Part shown: piece after piece, positions 1 through 29,200 of the stretch
Position numbering within the stretch: the first letter of the stretch is position 1
Layout: each line of letters opens with the position of its first letter
Origin: Aptenodytes patagonicus
Taxonomy: Eukaryota; Chordata; Aves; Sphenisciformes; Spheniscidae
Assembly: GCF_965638725.1 (NCBI RefSeq)
Contig: NC_134953.1
Location: 9,695,001-9,759,000 of the forward strand
Direction: 5' to 3'
Length of the DNA stretch: 64,000 bases
Notes under the pieces: model-generated
What the model saw: only the letters and a program-made list of their open reading frames with translations
What the model was told of the DNA's origin: nothing
Database searches by the model: none
Position numbers and translations under genes: made by a program

Positions 1-430
1 AGTCTCTTCTGGTCAGTGCTAATTATTCATGCTTTTCTTTTATCATCCTGTTTTCTGTACTGTTTCTCTTTGCTAATTCCTGGTGGTGTCTCCAGATTGG
101 TAGATATGGCATGTGCATGAAAAAGGACCATTTTGTTCCTTGTCTGTAACTTGACCTTGTATTACACATATCCATCAGTCTGGAATTTATCTCCCTTCTT
201 TTTACAACTAATAAATCTTATTGCTCTTAACAGGTTTGGTTCTTTTGGCATGTCTCTGCCTTATTTCATGAGGAGGAGAGGAAAAAATATACAGATACTA
301 CTTCTCTTTGATATGGTTGGGATTTATTCTAAAAACGCTTGGTATTGATGGATATGTAGTTTAACAAATGTGTAAAACTTACTGATTTAATATTCAAAGA
401 GTCTTTGTGCTGTTGCCTTTTCTCAAACAG
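1..430 (+). other. PPP3CB intron 5 (3' part)
   Basis: AT-rich, no exon or repeat recognised. It ends in the pyrimidine-rich acceptor of exon 6. Confidence 0.7.
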
Positions 431-17836
<17,406 letters not shown>

Positions 17837-19365
17837 CCACGTCAGCTTCTGGTTTACTCACTCATGTCTTGCCTGAGAATTCCTAGATTACCGCTTTCTG
17901 ATGTGACAACAGATGAAATAGCCAGGGGGATCGCTTGAAGCGACTACTTGATGCGAGGTGGACAACCGCCTGACTTGATCCCGCTGAAGAAAGACCGCCG
18001 TGCTTTTGAGACAACAGCCCCTCTCTTTACGTGCTGACCCGACCTCCTGGGAGCGCGCCTCGCCTACTTACGCAAAGCCCATCGCTGGCTGCTGAAGCTT
18101 CGGAAGAGATCTGGGGAAGGAATCGGGCTGTTGTCACTAAAGCACACCTAGACTAGCATCGTACGCTTACCGTCGTCAACACTTTTAAGTTTACAAATGG
18201 GATTTTTCTTTCAGTAGAGGTAGCTTGTTTGTTTGTTTTTTAAAATCAGACTTTCAAATACAACCCTAAGAGCTAACTATTTATTAATGGACATCGGTTT
18301 CATGAAATGTCTTTAAAACGATAGATTAGAATGGTCTTAAAATATCTGAGGCTGCAAAAACTGTATTTTCAATAGACAGAAAAAATGCCAAAAAAAAAAA
18401 AAAATCTCAGTTGGTCATTCTGTAAAATGCTGACCTCAGGTTTACTCCTTCGATGTTGCTAATTCTATATTGTATTCACTGTATTTTTTAGTTACAGCTT
18501 ATCAGAAGATTTCTATGTAGGAATGTTTATTACTTGAACACAGATTTAAAAAAAATATTTAATTTAGAAACTTTTTTGCCCAGCTTTTTCAAGACTCTTC
18601 CCCACCTTGAATTTTAAAAAAAAAATATTATATATACTAATTTTAAAAGTAAGAAAAATATGGAAGTGTTAATTTTAAGGTACTTTTAATTGAACTTTGT
18701 ACATTGTTTAAGTAAATTTTGATTCATATCAAGTCTGTAAAGCTTGGCATTGTATTTTGTGTATGCATGTTTTCATTTTGCAAATATTTAATATATAGAC
18801 CTACGATGTACATCTCTAGGTTACCTAGATGTTATGGGTACTTTTAGTTTATTGTGAGTATTACGGTTGCATAAATAGCTGATAATCACTGGGCTGAATA
18901 GCTGCAAGCTTTTTATTCTTTTTAAACCTGTAAAGGAAACTGAAACTGTATCGGACATACTTTTTGTTTAGGCAAAGCAGCGCGTAAGCAATTGCTCTGT
19001 TCAACTGCTAAGGCATTAGTGAAAGTGTAAACTTGAGACTGCATGTACTTCGGTATCTACAGGACTGCTTGGTTAAAATAAAAACTGAAGCCCTGTGCTA
19101 ATTTGTTCACAAATAATGGACTGTACTGATTGCCACTGTACTTTGTTATATATTTTGACATTTGCTACATGTCCTTCTCATCCCCTGGAACACAACTTGA
19201 AACTTATGTCACTAGAGTTCATCTCCCTTTTTTTTTTTGTTCGTTTGTTTGCCATGAAGTACGATCTGTACATACCCCTAAGTTGGAAATTTTATGCATG
19301 TTCTGAACTATTCAAGTATTTTATAAACAGTAGCACACAATAAATTTTGTGCATGGGCTGCGGCT
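17837..19365 (+). other. PPP3CB: PPP3CB 3' UTR
   Basis: Noncoding, AT-rich after about 18.2 kb, with an A13-14 run near 18393. AATAAA occurs at 19077-19082 and 19339-19344. The second is followed by a GT-rich stretch (tttgtgcatgggctg), so the end is put about 20 nt after it. Confidence 0.7.
19339..19344 (+). promoter_or_regulatory. PPP3CB distal poly(A) signal
   Basis: AATAAA followed by GT-rich sequence. An alternative AATAAA lies 262 nt upstream at 19077-19082. Confidence 0.6.
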
Positions 19366-22300
19366 CCTATCATTGTGTATTGGTTTTATTTGGCATACGT
19401 AGGTCTGATCTGACCTTGAAAATTGTTTAGAAACGCTCTTCAAAATGTAAGCTGTTGAAAAAAAAATAGCCTAAAAGGTCAGATTTAACTTGCAGAGAAC
19501 TAGTTCAATGTAAATGCTGTTTAATTTCACTGTTGCTGCTGCTGCTTTTTTTGCTTTTGAGTTCTCTCTCATAAATGGAATACCTAGGTATTTTCTGTCG
19601 GCTAAACTGGACAGCCGTTGTCGGTTTGTACAAGCTTGTAAGAGCGGTGTTGGTTGATTCTAGGAAGGCTGTTAAGTACGGCTGCGTTTTGTGTGTTGGT
19701 TTGAACCAAACGGTCAAGACACCGGCGTGTCTTGGGGCTGCTTTGGGAGCAGAGGGGGAGGACCGACTGTTTTGACAGTCAATACAGATACCCGATTTGG
19801 TCTTTCTGGTATATTCTTTTTAAAGTAAGGACAAGCTGCTGAACAGGATGAGAATTAAGATAAAAGATCTTAATTCTCATCTAATAAGCACACTAAAAAT
19901 AACAAGCACGCTGTTGCTAATGGAGTTTTAACGTTGGATTTTACTTTATTGCAGATGCGTTCTAATTGGAAACTCTTCTCAAAGTTTGAGCGCGGAAGAT
20001 CGAGTTAAAAAATGGTAAGTTTGTTTTTGTTTGTGTGTTTGTTTTTAGATCAAGCACGCCCGTACTAGCGAGCTGTAGGGTCTATGTATGATGTCGTATT
20101 AGAGCAGAACAAACACGTGATGAACGTTATGATGGTCCCTTCCTCCTTGTAAGCGCTAGTGGAAAATTTCTCAACCTCACAAGACAGGATTTGTCATGAT
20201 TTGATACTCGGATCTCGGTTGTGCATGGGGAGAAAATACAGATTCAGTCTTTGTCTGGAAAGACCTCGTTGTAATTGGAGAGAACTGGTTCTGACACTTG
20301 TATGGCAGAAGGTCCCCAGCCGCGATGCTGCTTGCTTCCTTGAGGATTCCCTTGCAATATCCGTTGTCTGTAGTAGTTTTTGCCAGGTACGAAGGCAGAT
20401 CTGCAGTAAAGGAAAATTTCTCGGGCGGTTGTTGACCCGATTTGTCGTGCTGTGTGTCTCCTGTCGCCCTTTAGGCAAGTAGTCAGGTAACAGGATTACG
20501 TCTGTGGGTTTTCTTTGTTTGGAAAGTAGGTACTCATTTTTTACTACTGTGTTTCTGAAAGGTGGAGTCTGGAGCTGTCTCTAATTCTTGCATTGTTGGG
20601 GAGAAGAAATTATATCCTCCCTCCCAGACAACTGTAAGTATTTTGCATTCCTCGTTTTCTGCTTTCAGTGTTTTAAGGAGGGGGGGCGGGGAAAGTCTGT
20701 GTGTCCTTAGTCTGTTCTTGGCTAGGGAGGGGAGAACGCTTGGAAACGGCTCCGTCAGCCAAAGGACACAGGTAGGAAAAGCTCCGAGAGGCGTGGTTGG
20801 TTCCTGGTTTGAGTTGGAGCTTTCCTGCCCTGCCCTGGGCTCAGCGGGCACCGCGTGGGTCCCAGGGAACAGGCCGCATCTTCCCTGAACGGCTGGATCA
20901 AACCATCATCTGTGGTGCTCTTAGCAGCAGGGCACTGGCAGCGGGGAGGGCCGAGGCGTGTAAATGTATTTTAGTCGAACTGAGAAGCAGAAGTACAGCA
21001 CGTGCTCGAGGAAGGTTTTGGGGGGCTTGTTTTAAAGCAGGGACTTGTGCTGTCGAGAAACTTGCTGCCACCTGGTGAGCCAAACGGGGAAGACCGGCCT
21101 AGTTCACAGAGCCTGCCTGTATTTAGTTTAATGGCAAACACGCAACGTCAGCACCCGAAATTGTTTATAGTGTTAAACAACAGCTCTCCTTTCAAAGCTT
21201 ATTAAATTCCAATTGTGAAATGGAAAACTTGCTGTAGTCGTGTCTATTGAATTGTGAATTGGCCTCTCCAGCGAAGAGGCAAATGGTTGGGGCTGGGGCT
21301 GGTTTTCCCTTAGAAAGAGGCAGGTCCCTTCTGGTTTCAGTCTGAACACTTTTTGAGAGGAATAGTCTCATAAACAGCTTTCTTTTTTCTAACGTTTTAC
21401 CTTGAAACGCCATTATGTTAGTTACATGGAAGAACAAGGCTTTTTCAGAGGCGGGACAGACAGTATCTGTTCATTCTTTCCTTGCCTATTTTTTGCTACA
21501 ATTTCATTATCAATCGTTCAATTCTTGTTGCCCATTTAACGCTTGTTACTAGCATGTAATGAACTTTTTGCCATAAAACAGACGAATGTCATTAGGACAT
21601 AGAGCCCTATTCATCTGTTCGTCTCGTAGTAGTAGTATGTATGAGCCAGACTTGATCGATATTCTGCTTTGAATGACAGGTGAAATGGTGGGGATTTTTT
21701 TAGTCACGTAAAAGGATACAGATGCACTAAAACGCTTTAATCATTAAATGCAAAGCTTCACTCGCAAGGAAGTTTGCTCAGGAGCAAAGAAACAAGAACC
21801 AAAGCTTATGAGAATCTTGGTGAAGCTTGGAAAGCTACTGGCAGATGCGTATCGATAGTGGATACTTGCACCAAGGATGACCACAGTAATGCAGGGTGGA
21901 ATGTCTTTTAGTCTCCCCAAATCAACTTCCATCTATTGTTCGTATTTGAAATAATTAATTTTAATCTGACCCAGGAATTTTAAATTGAACTGTGTTTCTA
22001 AGTTTAATATCAGAAAAAGTTGAAAGTCAGATTTAGGTTGCAGAACGTTGGTGTAAGTGAAATACTTAAGCTTTTTTGGTATGGTAAACTTGACATCTAT
22101 TATTGTTTTGCAAAAACCTTTATGTACGTGCTCTGTAAGAGTGAAAGGTTGGCCACGTTAGAATCAGCTCTACCAGCCCTCGCTTTTTTTGTTTGAGGGT
22201 TTTGCTGTTTGTGTGAGGGTGTCCTATAATACGATCGTTATTTGTTAAAGCGTTGCTTAGAAATGTTAGGAAGCACATTGCTGGCTGCTGGACTCGAAGC

Positions 22301-22926
22301 TTCTGCTCAGTTTATGGCCGGGGACAGATTCACTGCGGCTTTCTAAAAACCCAGGTGTGCTATTCAAAGCTGATCTGTTTAGATCCTTTGAAAACATCCA
22401 CAGTCATTTATATTGTCTAGGTCACAATCGCTTTCAGTTTGGATTGACACGTGCTCTGTAGATACTGGCTGTTGTCATTGCTCAGTCATCTGCTGCACAA
22501 CCCGCTCCTTTACAAGGAGATACTTCAAAATCCGATCCGAGACGGTTTCTCCTTTCCATTGCTGCCTTAAGCATAATGGTAACTAACCACTAATGGTAAC
22601 TAATTTAGGAAATTAAATGTCAGATTCTACCAAGGTCCTTAAACTGTCAGTGTAACATGACTTAAACTAAGCACTTGGCGTGTTTTTCAACATTACCATG
22701 GAAAGGCATTGCGGGGTGGGGGGCAGTGCGTAAAATGCTTTACATCACAGCCTCAGGCTTTTTTTGTCATCCACAGTTAGCAGTTCAGGTATTTCAAGAA
22801 AGTTGTTGCGTGCTGGAGATTCAGCTGAGACAAACAGTTTAATCTTGCAGGAGTCTGGCAGAGGGGAGGTGGGTTTGTCTGCATCGAAAGGACTGAGGCT
22901 CAGGGGCTAATAGACAAGATATATCT
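19366..22926. other. Convergent intergenic region PPP3CB-ANXA7
   Basis: No recognised gene between the two 3' ends. It contains a perfect stem-loop at 19847-19881, an orphan exon-like segment at 19955-20014, and a somewhat GC-richer stretch at 20.6-21.1 kb. Reading frames of 100-108 codons here have no family resemblance. MSS51, which lies between these genes in human, was looked for by its MYND zinc finger and not seen. Confidence 0.7.
19847..19881. repeat. Perfect inverted repeat, 15-bp stem, 5-nt loop
   Basis: Arms 19847-19861 (gatgagaattaagat) and 19867-19881 are exact reverse complements around aaaag. Function unknown. Confidence 0.92.
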
Positions 22927-22932
22927 TTTATT
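22927..22932 (-). promoter_or_regulatory. ANXA7 poly(A) signal (candidate)
   Basis: AATAAA on the minus strand 203 nt after the stop codon. It implies a 3' UTR of roughly 220 nt. Longer alternatives cannot be excluded. Confidence 0.5.
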
Positions 22933-23134
22933 ATACAATAAAGAATATTATGTGCTGTAAATTAAGGCAATTGTAAGTGCAACAAGCTTATTGAATCATC
23001 AAGAAGGCGTATTTGATTATACAAAGTTTAAAATTACTCTTTTACACACAAGGATAGTCAGTGTCTGCATAAAGCATGTTACGCGTCCTTCAGTTTGTTT
23101 TAAAAAAGAAAACAAAAAACCAGAAAATCCTCTT

Positions 23135-23257
23135 CTATTGACCAACAATTGCCAGCAGCAAACGCCTGTAATCACCGCTTGTATCACTTGCTATCATTGT
23201 AGCCAAAGTCTTCTGATACATTTGTGTGAACATCTGTTTAATTTGCACAAGGTCGAT
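23135..23257 (-). CDS. ANXA7: ANXA7 coding exon 12 (terminal)
   Basis: Encodes [20 protein letters not shown] and [14 protein letters not shown] followed by TAG. The acceptor is preceded on the minus strand by an unusually long T run (an A run on +, around 23267-23284). Confidence 0.96.
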   Translation of the reverse strand: MDLVQIKQMFTQMYQKTLATMIASDTSGDYRRLLLAIVGQ

Positions 23258-26200
23258 CTATGCAAAGAAAAAAAAAAAAAAAAAGGCACAAAACTTAAAC
23301 ACAGCGTGTGACTTCAACTCCTGGACGTCACCCTGCATCTCCTCCCTCACGGACTACAGAACACGCGCCAAGGCTGAAACGTGCAATTGATTAACTCTGC
23401 ACGTCTTACCAGCCAGCTGGTCCCTCTAAGGACAGAGGAGCAGCTCCCAAAGCGGGGTCGAGCAGCTGTTCCTTGCTTTGTTAGGGCTGTAGGACCCCAA
23501 CTCAGCTGAACCTTTGAACCCGAGGTGCTTATCTGCTACACGGACAGGCAATCACAGTTAAGGAAGACAAGCGGTATTACTATCTAACCAGAGATAATGA
23601 AATTACTATCTAAAAGCTGGCTTTAAAACAAATTAGCACGTCCATCTAACCCTGCACCCCATAAAAGCTTCATTGCGATACATGATTTCTACAGCTGTGA
23701 AAGAAGGACTAAGTGAAAAGCTGGTCAGGGTAGAGAGCTTTCTGCTACACGTGACATTTACAGAGGAGAAAGTTTCTTACCTCGCTGCGAGTGACTATAA
23801 TTCTGATGAGGGTAGAATCATCTGTGCCAGCTCCTTTCATAGAATAATAAAGCCTTTCTGCAAAAAAGGCTGGGCGATTTAAAGCACATTGCACTGCAAT
23901 AAAGTATATTTTTAGGATTAGTTCCAGGATTGCATGCTGTGTAGCGATACCTGGCAGGATCAATTCAGGATTTTTGCTGTAGACAGCTAGAGGTAGGTGT
24001 TGATGAAGATCCAGTTACTGTGGATTACAGGAACTGTTTTATAGAGCTAAGCTTATTTTCAGGCTGACCAAAGGAGTTATTCCTTTGCACGAAAACTTAG
24101 GGTTATTAGCAGTTAACTTCCCTGGAAGTGCTTTTCAAAGCTGGCTGAAACCTTAATTCTCAAATAGGTAATTTAAAAACAGTTCTTCTCCTTGGATGGC
24201 TGGTACTGGGATACAAGGTGTTTTACTCGTGTTCCACTGCTAGAATCTCACTAAGAAAAGTACAATTGTAAAAAGTTCTCACTCTAGTAGTTACAGAGTG
24301 GATCTTGTTTCAGTTAGATTGTTCACTCTCAGAGACGAGCCTTTATTCTTTTACATGATTCTCAGAGTTGAATGTTTCCCATAAAACTCTTGAGCAGAAT
24401 ATAATCTGGGGATTTTTGGCTTATCCACTCTGGCTACAGAAATGCTGCCATTTTGGTAAGCACTGGCAGGACTGGTGTCTGCAGATTCGCTAGCAAATCA
24501 CACCAATTCTCACTATCAGCAAATTGCACTGAATTTGAACTGCTTTACTATAACAAGTCAGCAGGAAAAAGCGAACTCAAAACAGGTCTTCTATTTTGCT
24601 GAAGTTTTCCTTAGCAAATACTGAGCTTTTTGGGGGTAGGTGGTGGTGGGGAAGAGGGGTGGAAAGGGAACTGTGCCTGAAGTTGGTTCCGAGATCGTGT
24701 GTGAGAGCGATTCAGCTGTCCCTGCTGAGGGGCCACACAACCAGAGTCAGGGCTCTGTTACCCTGGTACTGGCATCACTTTGCGGAGCTCTGGAAAATAC
24801 AACTACAGGCACTAACCAGTGACCCTTGTTTCTGCGCAGTTGCCTGCCTTCCCAGAGAAGTGACAGGTAGTTCCTATGTAGCCTTTTCTTGTTTCAAACT
24901 GACTTCTTCATGGTGGGTGCTTATTTTCTCCAGTTAAGTGTAAAGTGAATAATTTGAATAACTGAAGTTACTTTTGTGCTAGCAGAGTCTCAGATTGTGT
25001 GTTCATTTGCCGTATGGCCAGTGTTGAACTGGATTCTTCTTCAGTTACGTTTAGAAGGTTTAATTCCTAAGGGATTAGGGGAGGGAAGAACGTATCACTT
25101 ACAAATAGCCTTCAAACCACGTTCCACGTTTCCAGAAAATTCTCGGTCAATGCTGCTTAATAAATCACGATTAGCAATCTACAAATAAATGAGATTAATA
25201 TGTGGATAATAAAATGCAGTAACAACAGCAACCTTAATTTAAAGTACACTGACCAAGCTCATTTGAAATCAGTGAAGAACTCCTACCTTGGAGTATGCCT
25301 CAACTGTTGCTTTCAGTTGGGGAAAACTTCTGCTTGCCAGAACCATATTAAAGCAAGATTCATCAGTCCCAAGTTTTCCTTCACCTGCTTGGTACAGACG
25401 CTGAGCATCTTCTTGAGCTTTTTGATAATCCACAGTTTGATTCTCATCCCGATTACCCTAAAAGCAAAGACAACAGATGTCAAATGCAATTACACAGAGA
25501 AGGCTATGCTTTAACTGCTTGCAGCGTAGACCCCAAGCATGTATCTTCAAAGCTTGAAGCAGAAAGAGTAATACCAGTTTGAAATACATTACATTGCTTT
25601 AAAACTACTCTTGGTTTAATATTTCTTACAGGCAACAAATACAAAAGTGGCCCAGAACCCTATCTCTAGGGCATGCTTTGAACTGTAGATATACGGACTC
25701 AGATAATTTCACCCTTACGTACCATCTCATAGTTCTAATCAAGTACTGTACTTAAGTCTCTATTTTACTTAATAATGTAAGCTTTCTCTTGATTTGTTTG
25801 TTTCTAGGCTTCAAGTTGCAAAGAATCTTCCCAAACGAACTAACGAATTATCTTACTGAATATGAACACCTGAAATATCTCAGGTCTTCTATTTTATTTA
25901 GAATTGCTAATTTCAAGTAGGAATGTCTCCAGAAAGCACTTACTTATAGTTGTAATATGTCAGAGGGGCTTATATGACATTTTATGTGCTTTGGTTTGTT
26001 GGTTTTTTTTTTTCTTTTTTGCTGCCCAGTGCATGGATGGATACTGCTAAATGTACTGGCTGAGTAGGCTGAATACATGCTCTCAAATGCTGCTGTTATC
26101 TATAGCGGTTAATATAATATTTAAGTGATGTGCATGTCAGTTATTGTACGCTACTGGATTTATCAAAATAAAAATTAGCAGCATAAGCTTCTCAAGGTTT

Positions 26201-29200
26201 GCTTTCTTGTGGATTTTTACTTTCTAATCCAAATACCTAGCGGATAGCTGAACTCAAAGGTAGAGGTAAACGAGATAGAGAAGTGTCAGAGAAATTCTAA
26301 CAGCAAATAGGTGGATTGCTCAGAGAAACGTGGGATGTTGCACTAGTACACATTTCTTCCTCAACATGGATAACTGCAAGTTACTGTTCTTCAGCACAAG
26401 AGCAGCCCTAGTAAATGATACGGGATAAGCAAGCTCCAGTGTTCACCTGAGTTCAATAGTAGCACCTCCCTAATTCTGGTGATGCGAAGGGAAGGAAGGC
26501 TATGGTGTAACTTGGGAGGCAAGTTTTGCCCTGTGGTACCTCTTAGCTTGTTCGTAGGGATTCTCACAGGTATTCTACATACCATAAAGGTTAGCCTATC
26601 AGATTCACCCAAATTATTGTGTTAATGTGTGCAAAAAATAAAAAGCATCTTGCTTTAACAGCAGTGTGGAGCACTGCTTTATAGTACCACTTGATCACAT
26701 CTGCTCAACACGGAGCACGAGCAGGAACTGTTCATAGATACTTCCCTCTCCCCAGAATAAAAATTAACTGAGTTCTGTGTACAGTGAGATCTGACTGGCA
26801 CGGTCACCTCTATTCAGGCAAGGATTAGATAGGAGTGGGTATACTTAAAATGGAATGAAGATTCCTCAAACATTCAAATCTGCACCAGTTCAAAAAAATA
26901 CCCCAGAACTATCCATCCACAACAGCGACATCTGAGATTAATACAGGGTGCTAAATTAGGTCACACAATTCGTCATAGATCTGTAGATAGGAAGTATCTC
27001 CTCCCTTGAGGAGGAACTGAAGTGTCGTATCTTGTCATTAGGGAATAAATTAATGGCCCGGGGCTAATTTCTTAAAAACCTGGCTCTTGCTAAGCATACA
27101 CAGGCTATTTATGGAGCCGTTATGACTACATGCATTGAAGTCAGACTGTACACCGTTATCTTACCAAAAAAAAAAAAATTAAAGCTCACTTGGCACATAG
27201 ATATAAGTAATCGTTCAAAGTGTCCTGAAGTGTCTGCTCTGATGTCTTGTTCGATGTCCCTTCCAAATTCTGATTTATAGCAGTTCACTATTTCTCGTAT
27301 TTCCTGGTTTGTCCTTGTGCAGAGGATCTCAATCAGCACTCTCTCCTGAGTGCCTGCTCCCTGTGGGCAGAGGAAAAGAGGGCATAACTACAAAGCGCTA
27401 CCTATTCAGTCTCCTTCAACTGTGAAATTAAGCAGTCACCTGTTATTTCAAAACTTAATACAATCGACACTGTAAGAACAGTATCCTTGCAGTGTGAACG
27501 CACCAAGTCTTCTGTATACTTAAAATGGAATGAAGATTCCTCAAACATTCAAATCTGCACCAGTTCAAAAAAATACCCCAGAACTATCCATCCACAACAG
27601 CGACATCAGCCAAAGTTAACTGGAAAATGGTTTAGGAAGGGAATTCTTTGGCAACCGTAATCTGGAAACATACTGGAGGAACGTAGAGCCTTATGATAAT
27701 CATTAAAGCCAAAGATACACACGTAAATTCTGTTTTGGTCAGCGTACAAGTGTGTTCCCTATTCCAAATGTGGCCGCTTCCTCAACACGGAGCACGAGCA
27801 GGAACTGTTCATAGATACTTCCCTCTCCCCAGAATAAAAATTAACTGAGTTCTGTGTACAGTGAGATCTGACTGGCACGGTCACCTCTATTCAGGCAAGG
27901 ATTAGATAGGAGTGGATCTATGTGCGGCTTCTAGGTAATGTTGTAATAGAAGGTTTTTTTAAATGGTGGCTATTGCCTCCACTAAAGCCAGATCTTCATT
28001 TAAGCGCCCCATGCTTTAGGAGGTCTGCATTCATATGTGGGTTAAGTTACTCGTTTCCAGTATTGGCCACCTGCGAGCTGCTGCAGCTCAAACAAGCAAG
28101 AAATTCTGGTAAACTGGATGTACCAGTTTACCTGAGTTAAAAGTTTAAACCAACTACCTCACCTAATCTCTAATGCAGTCTTAATACTTGAACAGATACA
28201 TGCATCATCTGACCTTAAGAAAATATTTTTTCATTGTTGTCCTTTTGGAAAAAACCTGGGATAATCCAAAAATATCTTTCAGTAACAACCGTTTGTTCCT
28301 AGTAAGGAGAGGTACGTACCTTCAATTTAAACAGCGGTTACAGTTTTAACAGCACCCTGGCCCTTTCTAGGTTCTAGCAAAAATTATGACCAAGTGGCAG
28401 AGAACAAAGTTCTGTCCTGCAGCGTTTCATCCTCTGCTGGATGGGAGAGCTGCTCTGAATTGGCTCATCCAGCAGAAAAGAATTTTAAGCCCCGCAGTCC
28501 TGAAATTTGTTTGCCACTACAGGATTTTTCAACAATGCAGGGATCAGGTATTCTCTTTTCCTAGATGAGCATTTTAAGATGGTTTTAAACTATTTCATTC
28601 ACAGGAAAACCATACCTTCATTGCATGACGTAAACTCCAGGCATCGTAGTAGGTGCTAGGCATGAAGAGTGCTAGAATCAATTCTTCCACATTTCCACTT
28701 AACTCAGATTTCAGATCTTTAATTAAATCCTGTTCAATTATAAACACAAAAAGGGCTTTGGAGAGTGTTAGCCATGTAGATTATATACTGAAGAAAAGTC
28801 AAACTAGAACTTACTTTTGTGACCGATTTCTACCTTTGTGCCGTTTTTCCTGTAAAGCTTTGCTTTATTTCTTATAAAGAACTTCCCTCTGTCCAAAACT
28901 TTGACAGCTCAGCTCTTCTCCATTATCTCCTCACTAATTAGGACCTAGTCAGGTCCTGAAAAATGCCACAACTACAAAATTTCACTTTAAGTTGCAAAAA
29001 ATGACAGAGGGAAGAAATTAAATTATCTCAGCCTTTTATTGACTAACCAATCCTCAACCAGTTTCTCTGTTTCTTAAGAAAAACAGATTTCAGTGCTGGT
29101 TTTTGTGCGTAACTCACTCAGTAGTTTCAGACACTAATACAAGGACGGTTTAAGCTTGATTATTTTCTATCTATCAAGCATCACAAAAGCAGAGAAGCTT

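Larger units (their letters stand above)
27361..28615 (-). other. ANXA7 intron containing duplication copy B
   Basis: Apart from the two duplicated blocks it holds a 10-bp perfect stem-loop at 28108-28132 (arm ggtaaactgg). No exon recognised. Confidence 0.75.

Noticed and set aside
23267-23284. A run near the ANXA7 terminal exon
   Set aside because: It is the polypyrimidine tract of the minus-strand acceptor, not a separate repeat or retrocopy tail.
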